From assembly GCF_000302455.1 (NCBI RefSeq), contig NZ_AMPO01000001.1, positions 127,001 through 191,000 of the forward strand: a DNA stretch of 64,000 nucleotides. The letters are read 5' to 3'. Made by a program: the position numbers and the translations under genes. Source of the DNA: Methanobacterium formicicum DSM 3637. Lineage in GTDB: Archaea; Methanobacteriota; Methanobacteria; Methanobacteriales; Methanobacteriaceae. Under the pieces are notes generated by a model. The model was not told the DNA's origin. It saw only the letters and a list, made by a program, of their open reading frames with translations, and ran no database searches. Below are positions 15,045-34,798 of this stretch, piece by piece (position 1 is the first letter of the stretch; each line of letters opens with the position of its first letter).

Positions 15045-15899
15045 TTGTTTTTATCTAAAAAGAATCGTGTTTATATTGAAGACCAGATAGTTCCGTCTCC
15101 AGCTCGTAGGGTGCGAATTGTAATGGATCTTCTTACTGATGAACCCCTTATTAAACTTCCAATGGAAAAAGGACTCTTAGAAGACATGGAAATATTTGGG
15201 GTTAACCGAGACTGGTTTATTCCATTTTTAGAAGAAGATGACGAGTTAATAATCAATTTGGGTAATCTGGATCAGTGGATCGGGATTCGGGACGAACGAG
15301 GACTCAAACATGTCAAATTAGACGTTAAATTCATTCTAGTTAACCCAGAATTTGAACTTGGACGATTCAATCGCGGATATATGGGTATTGTTGAATTTAC
15401 TGAAGCTGAAGAAATGGAATTACACATAACGCTCCCTTTAGGAATGAAAATGTCCAATAATGGAAAAGTAAATGAAATAAAACTTTCCAAAAAAACCAAT
15501 GAATCAAAAACTATTTTCATACCCTCCAGTAGTATACTTGATAAAAATCGCAGACGGCGTTATGACTTTCTGATAAAACCGGACCACCTTAAATCTATTT
15601 TAAACCCAGAAAATCCAGATGAACTGATTAAGTTAAACTACTCTGTGACCAATGAAAGAGAATATTACGTTATAACTGTAGTAGGGCTAGGTTTATTTGT
15701 ATTTGCACTTTTTAGAATGGCAAATATGTTAAATGGCCATATAGAATTTGATATTCGTTATTTAGCAGCTGCTGTTGCCTTCATCAGTTTGTATATAACC
15801 ATGCTGCGGGAAAAATATGAACTACCCTTCCGAAAAGTACTGATTTACACCACCATATTTATTGGTATTGAACTGATTCTGGAACTTTTAATGGAATAA
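15045..15899 (+). CDS. Uncharacterized membrane-anchored protein
   Basis: 284 residues from a TTG start chosen because GGGGGGAT sits a few nt upstream and no in-frame ATG is nearby. Residues 1 to about 200 look soluble and beta-rich, with a lysine-rich middle; three hydrophobic segments follow at about 208-225, 238-253 and 262-280. The topology suggests a cytosolic or external domain anchored by a C-terminal hairpin. No family recognised. It stands alone. Confidence 0.65.
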   Translation: MFLSKKNRVYIEDQIVPSPARRVRIVMDLLTDEPLIKLPMEKGLLEDMEIFGVNRDWFIPFLEEDDELIINLGNLDQWIGIRDERGLKHVKLDVKFILVNPEFELGRFNRGYMGIVEFTEAEEMELHITLPLGMKMSNNGKVNEIKLSKKTNESKTIFIPSSSILDKNRRRRYDFLIKPDHLKSILNPENPDELIKLNYSVTNEREYYVITVVGLGLFVFALFRMANMLNGHIEFDIRYLAAAVAFISLYITMLREKYELPFRKVLIYTTIFIGIELILELLME

Positions 15900-16120
15900 A
15901 ATTATTTAAAAGAATTTAAAAGTACTATAAATATTCTAAACTATTATATGAGTTTATATTCAATTAAACATTCGAATTTATAATTATTTTTATATTTCAG
16001 TTTCATCTGCCTGTTTATAAGTTAATTATTGGTCAGGGAGTAATGGATCAAAAAATATAATACTAATGCGAAATATAATACATCAAACAATAGGGAGTTA
16101 ATTAAATAGGAGGGAAAAAT

Positions 16121-16600
16121 ATGCAAAAAAATACCCTAGCAATAGTACTGATAATTTTAGGTTTAATCGTTTTGGCCTTTCCCCTGCTGGGACTAGTTCC
16201 AATTAGTATCCTAACTGGCCTTGGAGTGGCATTTTTAGGTATAGGCCTTATACTAGCTGGTTTTTCCGACAGAGCAGAAAACAGTGGGCTTGGGCTTCTG
16301 GAGATAGTGCTGGGAATTATTGCCCTGGTACTGGGTCTTGGATTCATCCTGAACCCGGGTCTTTTCAGCTTTGTGGCAGGATTATTAGTCGCAATGGCAG
16401 GTTTATTCCTGATAATCATCGGTATTGTTGCTGTATTTACTAAAGCTGGTGGTAGTCGTTGGAACGGAGTTGTGGCCATAATAATAGGTATTATATACCT
16501 TATATTTGGATACATCATAAAAGATCCATTCTGGTTAGGTGCACTAATCGGTTTATGGCTACTTATAACTGGAATTTTGATGTTCTTCCAGAAAGATTGA
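16121..16600 (+). CDS. DUF308/HdeD-like membrane protein
   Basis: 159 residues, nearly all hydrophobic, with repeated helix-loop units such as [18 protein letters not shown] and [19 protein letters not shown]. This Gly-rich repeated pattern is typical of the DUF308 (HdeD) family of small six-helix membrane proteins, linked to acid stress in enterobacteria but of unknown role in archaea. A strong AGGAGGGA site precedes the ATG. Confidence 0.78.
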   Translation: MQKNTLAIVLIILGLIVLAFPLLGLVPISILTGLGVAFLGIGLILAGFSDRAENSGLGLLEIVLGIIALVLGLGFILNPGLFSFVAGLLVAMAGLFLIIIGIVAVFTKAGGSRWNGVVAIIIGIIYLIFGYIIKDPFWLGALIGLWLLITGILMFFQKD

Positions 16601-16618
16601 ATAAAAAATCCCAGTTAA

Positions 16619-16643
16619 TCTTTTTTTATTTTTTAACTTTTTT
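16619..16643 (+). terminator. Oligo-T terminator after the DUF308 gene
   Basis: Two T tracts (TTTTTTTATTTTTT and TTTTTT) start about 18 nt after the stop codon. Archaeal RNA polymerase terminates at such U-rich tracts without needing a hairpin. Confidence 0.5.
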
Positions 16644-16783
16644 CAAGGATTATTTTTAAAGAATCCAATCTTCTATTAAAGAACCAATCTTCTATTTTGG
16701 ATAAATATCCTGATAAAAAAAAATAACTCTTTTTCTACTAAAAAATAATTCATGAAAATTGGATAATCCCGGTATAAAATAAA

Positions 16784-17101
<318 letters not shown>

Positions 17102-17109
17102 AAAAAATA

Positions 17110-17187
<78 letters not shown>

Positions 17188-17211
17188 TATACCAGTGTTG
17201 GGTCTCCACAC

Positions 17212-17225
17212 TATATAAAGGTTTC
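17212..17225 (-). promoter_or_regulatory. TATA box and BRE for tRNA-iMet/RNase P
   Basis: On the minus strand GAAACCTTTATATA combines a BRE-like GAAACC with a TTTATATA box. Its centre is about 30 nt upstream of the mature tRNA 5' end, which fits a start close to the tRNA. No equivalent box fits into the 10-nt gap before RNase P RNA. Confidence 0.65.
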
Positions 17226-17326
17226 CCTTAATTATCAGGATTTATTTTTAATCTTACCCCATAATCCCATTTAATTGAATTTTTTTATTATAAATACGTA
17301 AAGAATTCATGAAATCATTCAACTAA

Positions 17327-17650
17327 TCATTTAATATCTGATAGTTCCTTTAATTCCGCATTTAAAGAATAACCTACCACTGTTCTTATGCCCACAATCA
17401 CCGCCAGAACAACAACATCACTTAGGGTTGGTTGCATTATGCTCTTGATTAGATCAGCAGCTATAAAAAATTCCAGAGCTAACACTATCTTGTTGGTGAA
17501 GTCCAGGCGGATGTCATTGTATTCATAAGTTCTCCTCAAAAGTTCCTTGGAGATAACCTTGATTGCTGCCCTTATTCCGCCATAAAAAACTAAAAGAGCC
17601 CCAAATAGGGCTAAAGAATAAGAAATATAATATATTATCTCAGTATACAT
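17327..17650 (-). CDS. DUF1622-family membrane protein
   Basis: 107 residues with two or three hydrophobic segments: residues about 7-25, 55-70 and 75-95. The conserved region around NDIRLDFTNKIVLALEFFIAADLI matches the DUF1622 family of small membrane proteins. No function is known. It is 27 nt downstream of the repeat-rich anchored protein on the same strand and may share its transcript. Confidence 0.75.
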   Translation of the reverse strand: MYTEIIYYISYSLALFGALLVFYGGIRAAIKVISKELLRRTYEYNDIRLDFTNKIVLALEFFIAADLIKSIMQPTLSDVVVLAVIVGIRTVVGYSLNAELKELSDIK

Positions 17651-17677
17651 TTGGAATCTTTATTTCTGGTTGAATCA

Positions 17678-18265
<588 letters not shown>

Positions 18266-18268
18266 AGG

Positions 18269-18688
18269 TTACTTACCCCCTTTTTTACCCTTTTTATTTA
18301 ATTCTGCTTCTTTTTTCTCGATGTCGTCTAAAAGTGTCTTGAGTTTTTCATACTCCGCTCGGGTTTCCAGGCGGGTGACTCTTTCATTGATTTCACTGTG
18401 GAGAAAACCTACTTTCTGCATCATTTTTGATGTTTCACCCCTGATCTCAGAAAGTCTTTCCTGCTGATCTTTAGGGAGTGGTATCACATTTTCCATTAAC
18501 CGTTTGGATTCAAGATCACGTTCAACCAGTTCGATTTTCTTTATTTCTGCCTGTTTTTCAAGGAATGTTACATTGCTCTGGGCTTCCCTAACCTTTCTCC
18601 ATTGCATTACAATAACGATTACTGCTACAAGCGCTATCACTGCAATGATAATCAAAAAAATGTTTTGTGGAATGTTTATATCTGCCAT
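18269..18688 (-). CDS. Membrane-anchored coiled-coil protein
   Basis: 139 residues: a single N-terminal membrane segment (about 8-27, [18 protein letters not shown]) followed by a charged coiled coil to the lysine-rich end. A strong GAGGGGA site precedes the ATG. The downstream gene starts 3 nt after its stop and has the same topology, so the two proteins may form a membrane-bound heteromer. Function unknown. Confidence 0.7.
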   Translation of the reverse strand: MADINIPQNIFLIIIAVIALVAVIVIVMQWRKVREAQSNVTFLEKQAEIKKIELVERDLESKRLMENVIPLPKDQQERLSEIRGETSKMMQKVGFLHSEINERVTRLETRAEYEKLKTLLDDIEKKEAELNKKGKKGGK

Positions 18689-19080
18689 AGGTATTCCCCT
18701 CGTCTATATTTATTACAGATTATTAAATCACAAATGAAATTTAATGGTTTTAAAAGGCTTTGAATGACTAGATTCAATTTTTAAATTAGAACATCCTTAA
18801 GTACATTAAATCAGAATGTTTTAACCCCCTTCTAATTCATACGTTTAATCTGAGTGCTTGAATACCTAAAACCTCTTATTGACTTCTCATATGAAAAGTA
18901 CATATAATATATTGGTTTTATATAATTAATGCTTTGTTATTTTAAGTTTCATCTTGGAAACAGTCCCCCCTCACTTATACTGACTAACTATGAAAAGGGG
19001 ATCCCAAGAAATGATTATGGTCATTGAATTATAATAGGTAGTAATGTAGTTTAAAATTATTAAATTTAATAATCAGTTCT
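18689..19080. other. 392-nt gap between divergent genes
   Basis: AT-rich intergenic DNA with promoters expected on both sides: for the anchored coiled-coil genes (minus) and the first map gene (plus). A TATA-like TTTTATATAA occurs near 18917. No further open frame or repeat seen. Confidence 0.5.
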
Positions 19081-20019
<939 letters not shown>

Positions 20020-20358
20020 GATATTTTTTATTTCTTAATTTTTTGAAAACTTCAAAAAAATATAAAATATAAGTAGAATGTTTAATAGTTGACTAAACGT
20101 TTAAACCAATCAATTGAATACATTATACTATTTATTGACTTTTATAAGAAACACAGAGATAATATACCGTATTTAATGTAATTAATAATTTATTTTAACT
20201 TTCAGCGGCAAATAATGTGATAAGATAGTTTTTATTGATTTGAATCCTGAAAAGGATTTATATCAGCGTTACAGAATAATTAAGGAATGTTAATTGATAA
20301 AGAGTATTAAATTACGGGAATCATGTAAACTAATTACCTATTATTACGTAGTGATGTC
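20020..20358. other. 339-nt gap between the two map genes
   Basis: It opens with a T-rich tract (20024-20044) that may terminate copy 1. A TTTATAT box at about 20259-20265 may start copy 2. No other gene seen. The upstream flanks of the two copies are not obviously alike beyond the last 20 nt before the start (GTGATGTCATGA). Confidence 0.5.
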
Positions 20359-21285
<927 letters not shown>

Positions 21286-21528
21286 AACAGAATATTACCC
21301 GCTAACAGCAGTTAATATTTTTTTTATTTTAGTGAAAGGTCGGATCATAATAATTTAAACTAAGAAGTTAATTAACAAAGCAGTTGAATACGATAACATT
21401 AATCAAAAACTTAAAATAACAATTAGGATTATTTAGGATTATTGATTTTCAAATGTTTCTTTTAAATGATAAATTAATTCTTTTAAAATCTCAAATCAAA
21501 AAAAATAGAAAAAATAGGGATATTATCC

Positions 21529-25294
<3,766 letters not shown>

Positions 25295-25744
25295 ATGATA
25301 GACTCCAAAATTCTGGTATCGGTGGTTATAGTCCTTTTAATTGGTGTGGCTGCCGCGGGTTACCAGATATCCACCCAGACTCCAGGACTATGGCAACCAG
25401 TAACATCAACCAGTGCGGATACAAGCCAACAATCAAGTTCAACCACTGGAACTGATTCTGGAAACCAGCAAAGTTCTGCATCCAGTGTTTCAACATCTTC
25501 CAGTCAGAAATCAACTGCATCAGGAAGTGATACTACCGTGAAGATATCCTCTTCAGAAGCTAAATCCATTGCTTCAAAATACATTCTACAGGAAGGGGCA
25601 ACTGCCGGAACTCCTAAACTGACTACTTACGGTAGCACCAAAGCTTATTTAGTACCAATTATAATGAATGGTAACCAAGTGGGAGAAATATACATAGATG
25701 CCCAAACTGGTAAAAACTTAGGCGGAGCTGGGGGTGTTTCGTAG
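25295..25744 (+). CDS. Secreted or anchored protein with PepSY-like domain
   Basis: 149 residues: an N-terminal signal or anchor (residues about 5-25, [18 protein letters not shown]), a long Ser/Thr-rich linker (about 30-80), and a small C-terminal domain, [16 protein letters not shown] ... [14 protein letters not shown], that looks like a PepSY domain. Such domains are thought to inhibit or hold proteases or bind peptidoglycan-like polymers outside the cell. AAGAGGTGA precedes the ATG. The PAC2 gene starts directly after its stop (TAGATG). Confidence 0.75.
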   Translation: MIDSKILVSVVIVLLIGVAAAGYQISTQTPGLWQPVTSTSADTSQQSSSTTGTDSGNQQSSASSVSTSSSQKSTASGSDTTVKISSSEAKSIASKYILQEGATAGTPKLTTYGSTKAYLVPIIMNGNQVGEIYIDAQTGKNLGGAGGVS

Positions 25745-26464
25745 ATGGTAGAAATGGTGGAAACTGAAGTAGAATGCTGTAAAATAATATCTAAGGATGT
25801 TGAAAATGCAACAGTCATTGAAGGATCCCCTGAATTAGGGCTTATTGGTAACATAGTGGGATGGCTTCTAGTGGAAGAACTAAAAATGGAGGAAATTGGA
25901 CATATTGAGTCTAAATACTTTCCACCTCTAGCAGTTCTCTACAAAGGAGTAGCTATACACCCATTCAGAATTTATGCTGCCGATAACCTGGTTCTATTCC
26001 TATCAGACTTCGTGGTTCCACCAAATGTTACCTACGATATGACCAATGTCATAGTTGAATGGATGAAGCGAAATAACAGTAAAGAGCTCATCACCCTGAA
26101 TAGCATTGCAGTCAGGCAGAAAACCAACGGAGTTGCAGCTGCTGCCAATTCTCTTGAAGGGTTAAAACTGTTAGGAGACCTTGATCTTCCTATACTTCCA
26201 TTTGGAAACATAAACGGACTATCTGGAACCCTGTTAACCCGTACCATGACCAGTGATATTCCTGCCTCATGTCTGTTTGCCGAGGTATTAAATCAGTATC
26301 CTGATCCCCGTGCAGCTGCAAGTGTAGTGGATGTTTTAAATAGGATGTTGAACATAGAGGTTAACTCCGAGCCACTTTTGAAAGAAGCCGAAGAAATCGA
26401 GTCAAGACTTAAAGAACTGGCTCAAGCGGTTCAGGGCGAAGGAGAATCACCTGCATACAGTTAA
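25745..26464 (+). CDS. PAC2-family (proteasome assembly chaperone-like) protein
   Basis: 239 residues. The PAC2 pattern is seen in [34 protein letters not shown] and the later [24 protein letters not shown] with a helical C-terminus. Archaeal PAC2 relatives are homologous to eukaryotic proteasome assembly chaperones, but their function is not proven. It starts on the base after the stop of the PepSY protein, so they share a transcript. A second PAC2 gene lies at 29437. Confidence 0.85.
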   Translation: MVEMVETEVECCKIISKDVENATVIEGSPELGLIGNIVGWLLVEELKMEEIGHIESKYFPPLAVLYKGVAIHPFRIYAADNLVLFLSDFVVPPNVTYDMTNVIVEWMKRNNSKELITLNSIAVRQKTNGVAAAANSLEGLKLLGDLDLPILPFGNINGLSGTLLTRTMTSDIPASCLFAEVLNQYPDPRAAASVVDVLNRMLNIEVNSEPLLKEAEEIESRLKELAQAVQGEGESPAYS

Positions 26465-26465
26465 A

Positions 26466-26550
<85 letters not shown>

Positions 26551-26669
26551 TTGTACCCTTTTTAAATATAATATCAAAACAGGCAGGATATTGTAAAAGT
26601 ACTGTAAAAATATAAAATTATAGTGAAATAAAAAAAATAATTAAATTGGATTGCTTAATAATTCAACAT

Positions 26670-26750
<81 letters not shown>

Positions 26751-26800
26751 TCATATAATTTTTTATATACTTATTTTTTTAAAGTTATTAAACATATTTA

Positions 26801-27523
26801 ATGCACATGAATAATGAAAGCCTAATTAAAAATGCAAAAGAAGACGCCAAAGAATTATGTCTTTTCCAATTCCTTCATCTTATAAAATTAGGATTTATTT
26901 TTAATCATTGTATGGCCTTTAAAGTAGAAATGAAAGAATCTAAATATAATTTAAAGGCATATATAGAAGAAGATCAGGAAGGAGTTTATGAACTTGTTAT
27001 TGATGAGGATAGTGCTCCATTATTCAAAAAACAGACATTTAATGAACTTTATATCATATCGGGAGTCTCAATATTTGAAAAATGTTGTAAAGATTGGTTT
27101 AAATGGGGTTTAAAATATAACCCGAAAAGGATTAAATTTTTTAACAAAAAAATTGAAATTCGCGAAATTATAGAATCAAATGATCCAAATGAAATTTTTA
27201 TTAAAAAAATAACAGATAACATAAATTTTCAAAACGTTCAAATTTCTAGTGAATATTTTAAAAATGTCTTTGGATTAAACATATTTGAGAGTAGGGAAGA
27301 AAAATATTCTATGCAGAAATACATTGATCATAGACATATAATTTCACATAATTGTGGGTTTGCAGATTTTAATTACGTTAAAAAAACTGGAATCACTGAA
27401 GAACATATAGGCAACGTAATGGCTTTGACAGATAAAGATCTTGAAGAATTTAACAATCTGATTTATAATTTTATTACAAAAATAATTCTTAATTTTCCGC
27501 CAATAATTTATGATAAAATTTGA
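26801..27523 (+). CDS. HEPN-type protein, probable accessory gene
   Basis: 240 residues, rich in Ile, Lys, Asn and Phe, with codon use visibly more AT-rich than its neighbours. Near the C-terminus is R178-x4-H183 in IDHRHIISHNCGF, which fits the HEPN R-x4-6-H ribonuclease motif and the following Asn/Gly seen in RiboL-PSP/MAE-type HEPN proteins. It sits 56 nt after a tRNA-Arg gene, a typical place for acquired DNA. Toxin, defence or RNA-processing roles are possible. No partner antitoxin or nucleotidyltransferase is seen beside it. Confidence 0.6.
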   Translation: MHMNNESLIKNAKEDAKELCLFQFLHLIKLGFIFNHCMAFKVEMKESKYNLKAYIEEDQEGVYELVIDEDSAPLFKKQTFNELYIISGVSIFEKCCKDWFKWGLKYNPKRIKFFNKKIEIREIIESNDPNEIFIKKITDNINFQNVQISSEYFKNVFGLNIFESREEKYSMQKYIDHRHIISHNCGFADFNYVKKTGITEEHIGNVMALTDKDLEEFNNLIYNFITKIILNFPPIIYDKI

Positions 27524-27633
27524 TAAAAATTAAAGAAATTTCAATTTTACAGTTTTAACCCCAAACCCAATGAATAAAAAAAAGTTAATTGAAAAAAAAT
27601 ATTCAAACAACTATTAGTCCACAAAAAATGCTT

Positions 27634-27741
27634 TTATTCTGCCGGATTTCTGTTTAAAAATTGTGTCATTAAAGATACTAAAATGAAACCACCAATAATT
27701 GTTCCAAGAATCACCCATGAATAGTCCATAGCAATACCCAT
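27634..27741 (-). CDS. 35-residue single-span membrane peptide
   Basis: ATG at 27741 preceded 7 nt upstream by GAGGTG (complement of 27749-27754), 35 codons, stop TAA. The peptide has one membrane segment (SWVILGTIIGGFILVSLM) and a short polar end (NRNPAE). No family recognised. It is alone on this strand between the HEPN gene and endonuclease Q. The ribosome site and clean topology favour a real gene. Confidence 0.55.
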   Translation of the reverse strand: MGIAMDYSWVILGTIIGGFILVSLMTQFLNRNPAE

Positions 27742-28100
27742 TATAATACACCTCAAATTTCTTTTTTTATTTTCAACATTTAAGTTGTGCCAACAGCTAA
27801 GTTAAGCATTATTTTAATAAAATTTGGTTAATCGAATTAACACTACATATCTTAAACTTGGATTAATCATCAGATTATAAAAACTTTTTCCATGACTTAA
27901 TTGATCTAACCATGACTTAATTTTTATGGACTTATTGTGATCATTTACCAAGCTTTTAAAGTATTTCATATTTTTAAATATTTCCTATAATACATCTGCT
28001 AAAAAAAATGAATGAACAAAACTCTGCATTTATGAAAAGGAACAAAAATCATCATTTTCCACTAAAAGGGAAGAGTGAAAAATGACTGTGAAAAATCAAT
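27742..28100. other. 359-nt gap
   Basis: AT-rich, with T tracts at its left end and A tracts at its right. It should hold the promoter of the 35-residue peptide and the endonuclease Q terminator, both on the minus strand. Nothing else seen. Confidence 0.5.
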
Positions 28101-29339
28101 CTATAAAAAAGAGTCCAAAGAGGATTTTGTGGAATTTTCTTCGTTGAAAATTAATTCCCCGTATTTTCCACCACCACCTACTTTTATTTGCAGTGTTTTA
28201 TCCCGGAATGCCTGTATTCTACGGGCCAGTTCTGGATCGATTTCCACTAACTCTTCCAGGGGAGCATCAATGAGTGCCGAGATTTCATCACCGAATTTTA
28301 AAATGAGTTCCTGCCATATCCTTTGCACGAACTTGGTGGTAACCCCTTTACTGTAGGTGAGGCTTATGATCTCTGCCAGGGGCATGATATGAATATAAGG
28401 GGGCCTGTGTGGAGGGTGGTGTGGTTTATCCCAGGTGGCCAGTTCTTCCACACGATAGTCCACCCCTTTTTTTATGGTACCACCACAGGGACATTTCATG
28501 TTCATTTTGATGGCTTCTTCAGGATGGAACTGCTGGTAACATTTGGTACAGGCAGTGTGATGATACTTACCCAGTCTCGGGTCAAACCCATAGTTTGCAG
28601 TGATCTTCTTATCAGCAATTGCACTAGCTAGTGAAGGGAAGTTCAGATCTTTAACGTTAATTTCATTAAACTCACGTCCCAAACGATGGGGCCATGGAGA
28701 ATGAGCATCAGAGTTGGTGAGGAAAGGTATATCCTGTAATTCCTCAATGCGATCTGCCATGTCCGTGTCTGCAGAGAGTCCAAGCTCCACAAAATCGGGT
28801 GTTTCACTGTAACAGTCCATTATACTATTATATTCTTTGTAGATGCTGGTCCATGGTGTGAATGCATGGGAGGGTCCCATTATACATCCATTTTCAATGG
28901 CTAATTCCTGTATTTCAGCACCGCTCATGCGTACTCTGGGCCTACCATCAGAATCCAGGTTTCCTTTAAGTTTTTTCCTCATCTGGTATGCTGCTTCAAA
29001 GGAAGGGATGAGGATTAGATGGTGAACTCTTTTGGAATCTTCCACTTCCGAAGTTAGAATTAGTTTGGTTTCTGGATTTTTGGAAATCCCCTCTGGAATT
29101 TCTTCCTGGAGAAATTCATTGTGCATTTTCTTGCTTTCGGTGATCCTGAAAATCCCTTCAGCAGCTTCTTCAGTGGCTTCTTCTATCATACTAAGCCAGC
29201 CCTGATGAAATGCATCACCAGTTGCAACTAAATGCAATCCTTTAAGACTTCCCTGAGATGATAATAGTTCAGGAGTCATGTTTTTAGATGTGGCCATGGA
29301 GTAACGGCCGTGAATATGCAGATCAGCCCTTATAATCAT
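28101..29339 (-). CDS. Endonuclease Q (PHP-domain DNA repair nuclease)
   Basis: 412 residues. An N-terminal PHP domain has the metal-binding start [11 protein letters not shown], then [17 protein letters not shown] and [15 protein letters not shown] four-Cys zinc module CTKCYQQFH...CPCGG follows at about residues 258-280, then a C-terminal helical part with helix-hairpin-like [21 protein letters not shown]. This is the EndoQ architecture; EndoQ cuts 5' of deaminated bases such as uracil and hypoxanthine and of abasic sites. It stands alone on the minus strand. Confidence 0.88.
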   Translation of the reverse strand: MIIRADLHIHGRYSMATSKNMTPELLSSQGSLKGLHLVATGDAFHQGWLSMIEEATEEAAEGIFRITESKKMHNEFLQEEIPEGISKNPETKLILTSEVEDSKRVHHLILIPSFEAAYQMRKKLKGNLDSDGRPRVRMSGAEIQELAIENGCIMGPSHAFTPWTSIYKEYNSIMDCYSETPDFVELGLSADTDMADRIEELQDIPFLTNSDAHSPWPHRLGREFNEINVKDLNFPSLASAIADKKITANYGFDPRLGKYHHTACTKCYQQFHPEEAIKMNMKCPCGGTIKKGVDYRVEELATWDKPHHPPHRPPYIHIMPLAEIISLTYSKGVTTKFVQRIWQELILKFGDEISALIDAPLEELVEIDPELARRIQAFRDKTLQIKVGGGGKYGELIFNEENSTKSSLDSFL

Positions 29340-29436
29340 GTTTTTACACCCTTTCTTAAATAAAATACTTTAAATCATGTAAAAAGAAGAATAAAATAAA
29401 AAATAAATAAATTAATTAATTAATTAATTAAGATTA

Positions 29437-30210
29437 TTAACCTATGTATCGCAGGTCTTCTTCTCCCGGTGCGATGTTCATCCGTTCAGCCATTTCCCGT
29501 TCCATCTGCTGAGCTTTACTGATCATCTTGCGGGTTTCTTCAGCCCGTTCTTCCAGTTTCGCCACATCTACTTCGATTTTAAGTATTTCAAGTAGAACAG
29601 TGAGCACTGCTTTGGATGCATCGGCATCAATGAAGTATCCTGGTGTTTCACCCATTAAACAGGCACCATTCATGCCCCTGGAAATTCCTAAGCCCAAAAT
29701 AAGGCCAGATGCACCTATTATTCCACCATCAGCTGATCTTAGGGTTACTTCATGTTCTTTGAGCATTTGAGCCAGTTCTTTGTTGGTGGCTGCTCCAAAA
29801 ACCTTTGGTTTTTCCACGGGTTGGCCTGTTCCCAGACCACCAAGGGTGTATATTTCTTTAACACCATATTTTTCAACGAAATCTAATATATGTCCACAGA
29901 TTTCGTATTGACCTTCTGGACTGAGTCCCTGAGTGTTTCCTCCTAGGAAAATGAAATCTCTCTCATTTTCTCCCTGGCTTTTTAGGTAATAAAACTCATT
30001 TTTCATGGGCTCTATGAGTCCATCTTCATCTACAAAGACCTGTGGGGGGAATGATGGTGAGTAAAGTTCTGCGAATTTTTCGGCCCCTAGTTCGTGTATG
30101 ATGTGCTCTGCAACCAGTTTGCCCACGTGACCTATACCGGGTAGGGCTTCAATAAATATGGGATCATTGAGATCCACTGCTTTAATCATTTTTATGAAGG
30201 TTTCATTCAT
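29437..30210 (-). CDS. PAC2-family (proteasome assembly chaperone-like) protein
   Basis: 257 residues: [58 protein letters not shown] and a central [24 protein letters not shown], with a C-terminal charged helix. It is the last gene of the L44e-S27e-aIF2-alpha-Nop10 cluster, a linkage conserved in many archaea that hints at a role near ribosome or proteasome assembly. Distinct paralog from the gene at 25745. Confidence 0.88.
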   Translation of the reverse strand: MNETFIKMIKAVDLNDPIFIEALPGIGHVGKLVAEHIIHELGAEKFAELYSPSFPPQVFVDEDGLIEPMKNEFYYLKSQGENERDFIFLGGNTQGLSPEGQYEICGHILDFVEKYGVKEIYTLGGLGTGQPVEKPKVFGAATNKELAQMLKEHEVTLRSADGGIIGASGLILGLGISRGMNGACLMGETPGYFIDADASKAVLTVLLEILKIEVDVAKLEERAEETRKMISKAQQMEREMAERMNIAPGEEDLRYIG

Positions 30211-30284
30211 CTAAAACACTCCTACATGACTAATAAATGATTATTATGATATTTCCCTTAATCAATAAGGTGGGATCATGAGGA

Positions 30285-30455
30285 TTAAGGAGATTCACTG
30301 AGTTGTTTCTTGAGTATTCTTCGGTATTTACCGTATTTATCCTCAGGAGAATAGCGTGGAGGATATATTACTTCAATTTTTCCTCCACAGTGCGGGCAGT
30401 GGTCTTTAAGGGTGTATTCCTTGCAGGAACTGCACCGCATCATTTTCATCTTCAT
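30285..30455 (-). CDS. nop10: Nop10, H/ACA ribonucleoprotein subunit
   Basis: 56 residues, too short for a default ORF scan. A zinc ribbon, [18 protein letters not shown], is followed by the signature [15 protein letters not shown]. Nop10 binds Cbf5 and the guide RNA in archaeal pseudouridylation complexes. The ATG overlaps the aIF2-alpha stop (ATGA), so it is translationally coupled; inner ATGs at 30449, 30443 and 30440 are possible. Confidence 0.95.
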   Translation of the reverse strand: MKMKMMRCSSCKEYTLKDHCPHCGGKIEVIYPPRYSPEDKYGKYRRILKKQLSESP

Positions 30456-31231
30456 TCTAATTCCCGGTGGAACTCACCTGTGCCACCAGCTTCTAAAACA
30501 GTTGCAATGGCTTCATCTGCTGCAGCTTTAAGAAGGGTTTCGGCAGTGATGTAATCCGATGATTTAACCAGCAACCGATAACGTGGCGCACCAACGCATT
30601 GTACGGCTATGTTATCCTTATTGATTGACGTAAGGGCGTTGCGTATTATATTCACGCCATCAGGGGCGTAAGAAGTTAAATCAACGTATCCGGTGATCTG
30701 TACTTCAGGTGGAGAGATGTTCTTTTGGGCTACTTTAGTTATGGCATTAGCCCATATTTCATCCATTCCTCTTTCTATGAGGGAATCTGCTCCTTCTTCA
30801 GCAGATATTTCAAATGCACCGTAGAGATCTCCAAATTCTTCCATCATGGCGTAGCCTACTTCATCGTAAGCTGCGTCCAGATCCTTGTCTATACTTTTTG
30901 CTGCAAATTCCAGGAGTTTCTCTGCTTTTTGTTCGATTTTCCACTGTTGGATCTTACGGGTTCTTTGATCTTCCCTGATCCGTTTCATGGAAACATCAAC
31001 ATGGCCCTTTTTAGGGTTAACACGGAGTACTCGGGCAACAATCTTCTGATTTTCCCGTACGTGGTCCCGAATGTTCTTAACCCATCCAGCAGATACCTCG
31101 GAGATGTGTATGAAAGCTTCTTCTCCAGGGTATTCTTCCAGTTTGGCAAATGCGCCATAATTAAGGACCTTATGCACGGTGGCCACGATTAAATCGCCTT
31201 CTTGTGGCCACTTATGCTTCATTCTTACCAT
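30452..31231 (-). CDS. Translation initiation factor aIF2, alpha subunit
   Basis: 259 residues: N-terminal S1/OB domain ([36 protein letters not shown]), a helical middle, and the C-terminal alpha-beta domain ([23 protein letters not shown]) that contacts aIF2-gamma. It helps deliver initiator tRNA-Met to the ribosome. Part of the L44e-S27e-aIF2-alpha-Nop10-PAC2 operon. GGTG lies upstream; ATG 31222 is an alternative start. Confidence 0.95.
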   Translation of the reverse strand: MVRMKHKWPQEGDLIVATVHKVLNYGAFAKLEEYPGEEAFIHISEVSAGWVKNIRDHVRENQKIVARVLRVNPKKGHVDVSMKRIREDQRTRKIQQWKIEQKAEKLLEFAAKSIDKDLDAAYDEVGYAMMEEFGDLYGAFEISAEEGADSLIERGMDEIWANAITKVAQKNISPPEVQITGYVDLTSYAPDGVNIIRNALTSINKDNIAVQCVGAPRYRLLVKSSDYITAETLLKAAADEAIATVLEAGGTGEFHRELE

Positions 31232-31239
31232 TAAAACAC

Positions 31240-31416
<177 letters not shown>

Positions 31417-31424
31417 TTTTTCAC

Positions 31425-31708
<284 letters not shown>

Positions 31709-31800
31709 AATCACCTCGTTGGCTGTAAAAATAAGTCATCTGACCCGTAAAATTGATTAATGGTCCTCGGACTATTATAAAAAGCCTGACTCTATATCTC

Positions 31801-33595
<1,795 letters not shown>

Positions 33596-33599
33596 TATA

Positions 33600-34466
33600 T
33601 TACTTTTTATCATTCTCCTCTATATTACCCTTTTGTTTTCCTTTCTTATCATTGGAGTTTTCCTTAGAATTAACTTTCTGATTTTCTTTATTATCCTTCA
33701 ACTCCCCAGAATCCTGGTCTTCAGCTACTTCCAGTTCACTGTGTATGTTTTTTAGAAAACTTGCTTCTAAAATTCTGCGGGCAAAAATACTTGCAATTAT
33801 CAGCACCCCCACCAATACTAAAAAAGCAGAAATCACTGCTCTTTCACCGGATACTACATTATCCGCAACCCTTACTGGGGAGCCCAATAGATATAATACT
33901 CCCACGATGATAAAAAGTGCTCCAATTATTCCCCCAATGATTTTTACAACCTGTTCCTTATTGGATTGGAACTTCCTGTAAAAGTCAAATTTCATGAGTT
34001 CCTGACTTAAATGAAAATCGTGTGAATCAGATGAACTTTTATTATCTTTTTCCGTATTATCCTGAGATTTTTCTTCAGAACCTTTAGCCGGAGTATTAGG
34101 TGAGAATGAAGAGGGTTTAGATGAATCCATATCCCCATTAGTCAAAAAATCTCTGAAACGCCTTTTGGGTTTTTTATCCGTTAATTTATCCTCAGCAACA
34201 TTATCAGTTACATCATCAGGCTCACTAATTGATTCATCTTCAATCCTAGCGGTTAAACCCTCTTCAAACCTATTATTTGATTTATCTTCAACCTTATCAG
34301 TTGAACTATTTAGAGGTTCGTTTTTAGATTCTTTGGATTCATTAAATTCAGCGGATTTATTCGATCCATCCTGTGCAGAGGATACTTGAGATGTTTGAGA
34401 TTCATCAATTTCAGAGATTGGCTGATTTTGACTTCCCTTTTTGGGTTCTTCTTCCAATTTAAACAT
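33600..34466 (-). CDS. Uncharacterized membrane protein between TFS and PCNA
   Basis: About 288 residues from ATG 34466 (MFKLEEEPKK); a longer frame to 34514 would overlap the tfs gene. A Ser/Asp/Glu-rich, probably unstructured N-terminal part leads to two membrane segments (KIIGGIIGALFIIVGVLYLL and ISAFLVLVGVLIIASIF), then a Lys/Asn/Glu-rich tail. No family recognised. It lies in the tfs-pcn-gins cluster but nothing in it suggests a replication role. GGAG abuts the chosen start, so the start is uncertain. Confidence 0.65.
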   Translation of the reverse strand: MFKLEEEPKKGSQNQPISEIDESQTSQVSSAQDGSNKSAEFNESKESKNEPLNSSTDKVEDKSNNRFEEGLTARIEDESISEPDDVTDNVAEDKLTDKKPKRRFRDFLTNGDMDSSKPSSFSPNTPAKGSEEKSQDNTEKDNKSSSDSHDFHLSQELMKFDFYRKFQSNKEQVVKIIGGIIGALFIIVGVLYLLGSPVRVADNVVSGERAVISAFLVLVGVLIIASIFARRILEASFLKNIHSELEVAEDQDSGELKDNKENQKVNSKENSNDKKGKQKGNIEENDKK

Positions 34467-34483
34467 CTCCAATCTAATTAAAT

Positions 34484-34798
<315 letters not shown>

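Noticed and set aside
16102..16518. Long minus-strand frame opposite the DUF308 gene
   Set aside because: It is a shadow of the plus-strand coding sequence, with no ribosome site and a low-complexity translation.
19021..19044. Seven-codon frame after a GGGGAT site upstream of map copy 1
   Set aside because: Too short to support, and likely chance in AT-rich DNA.
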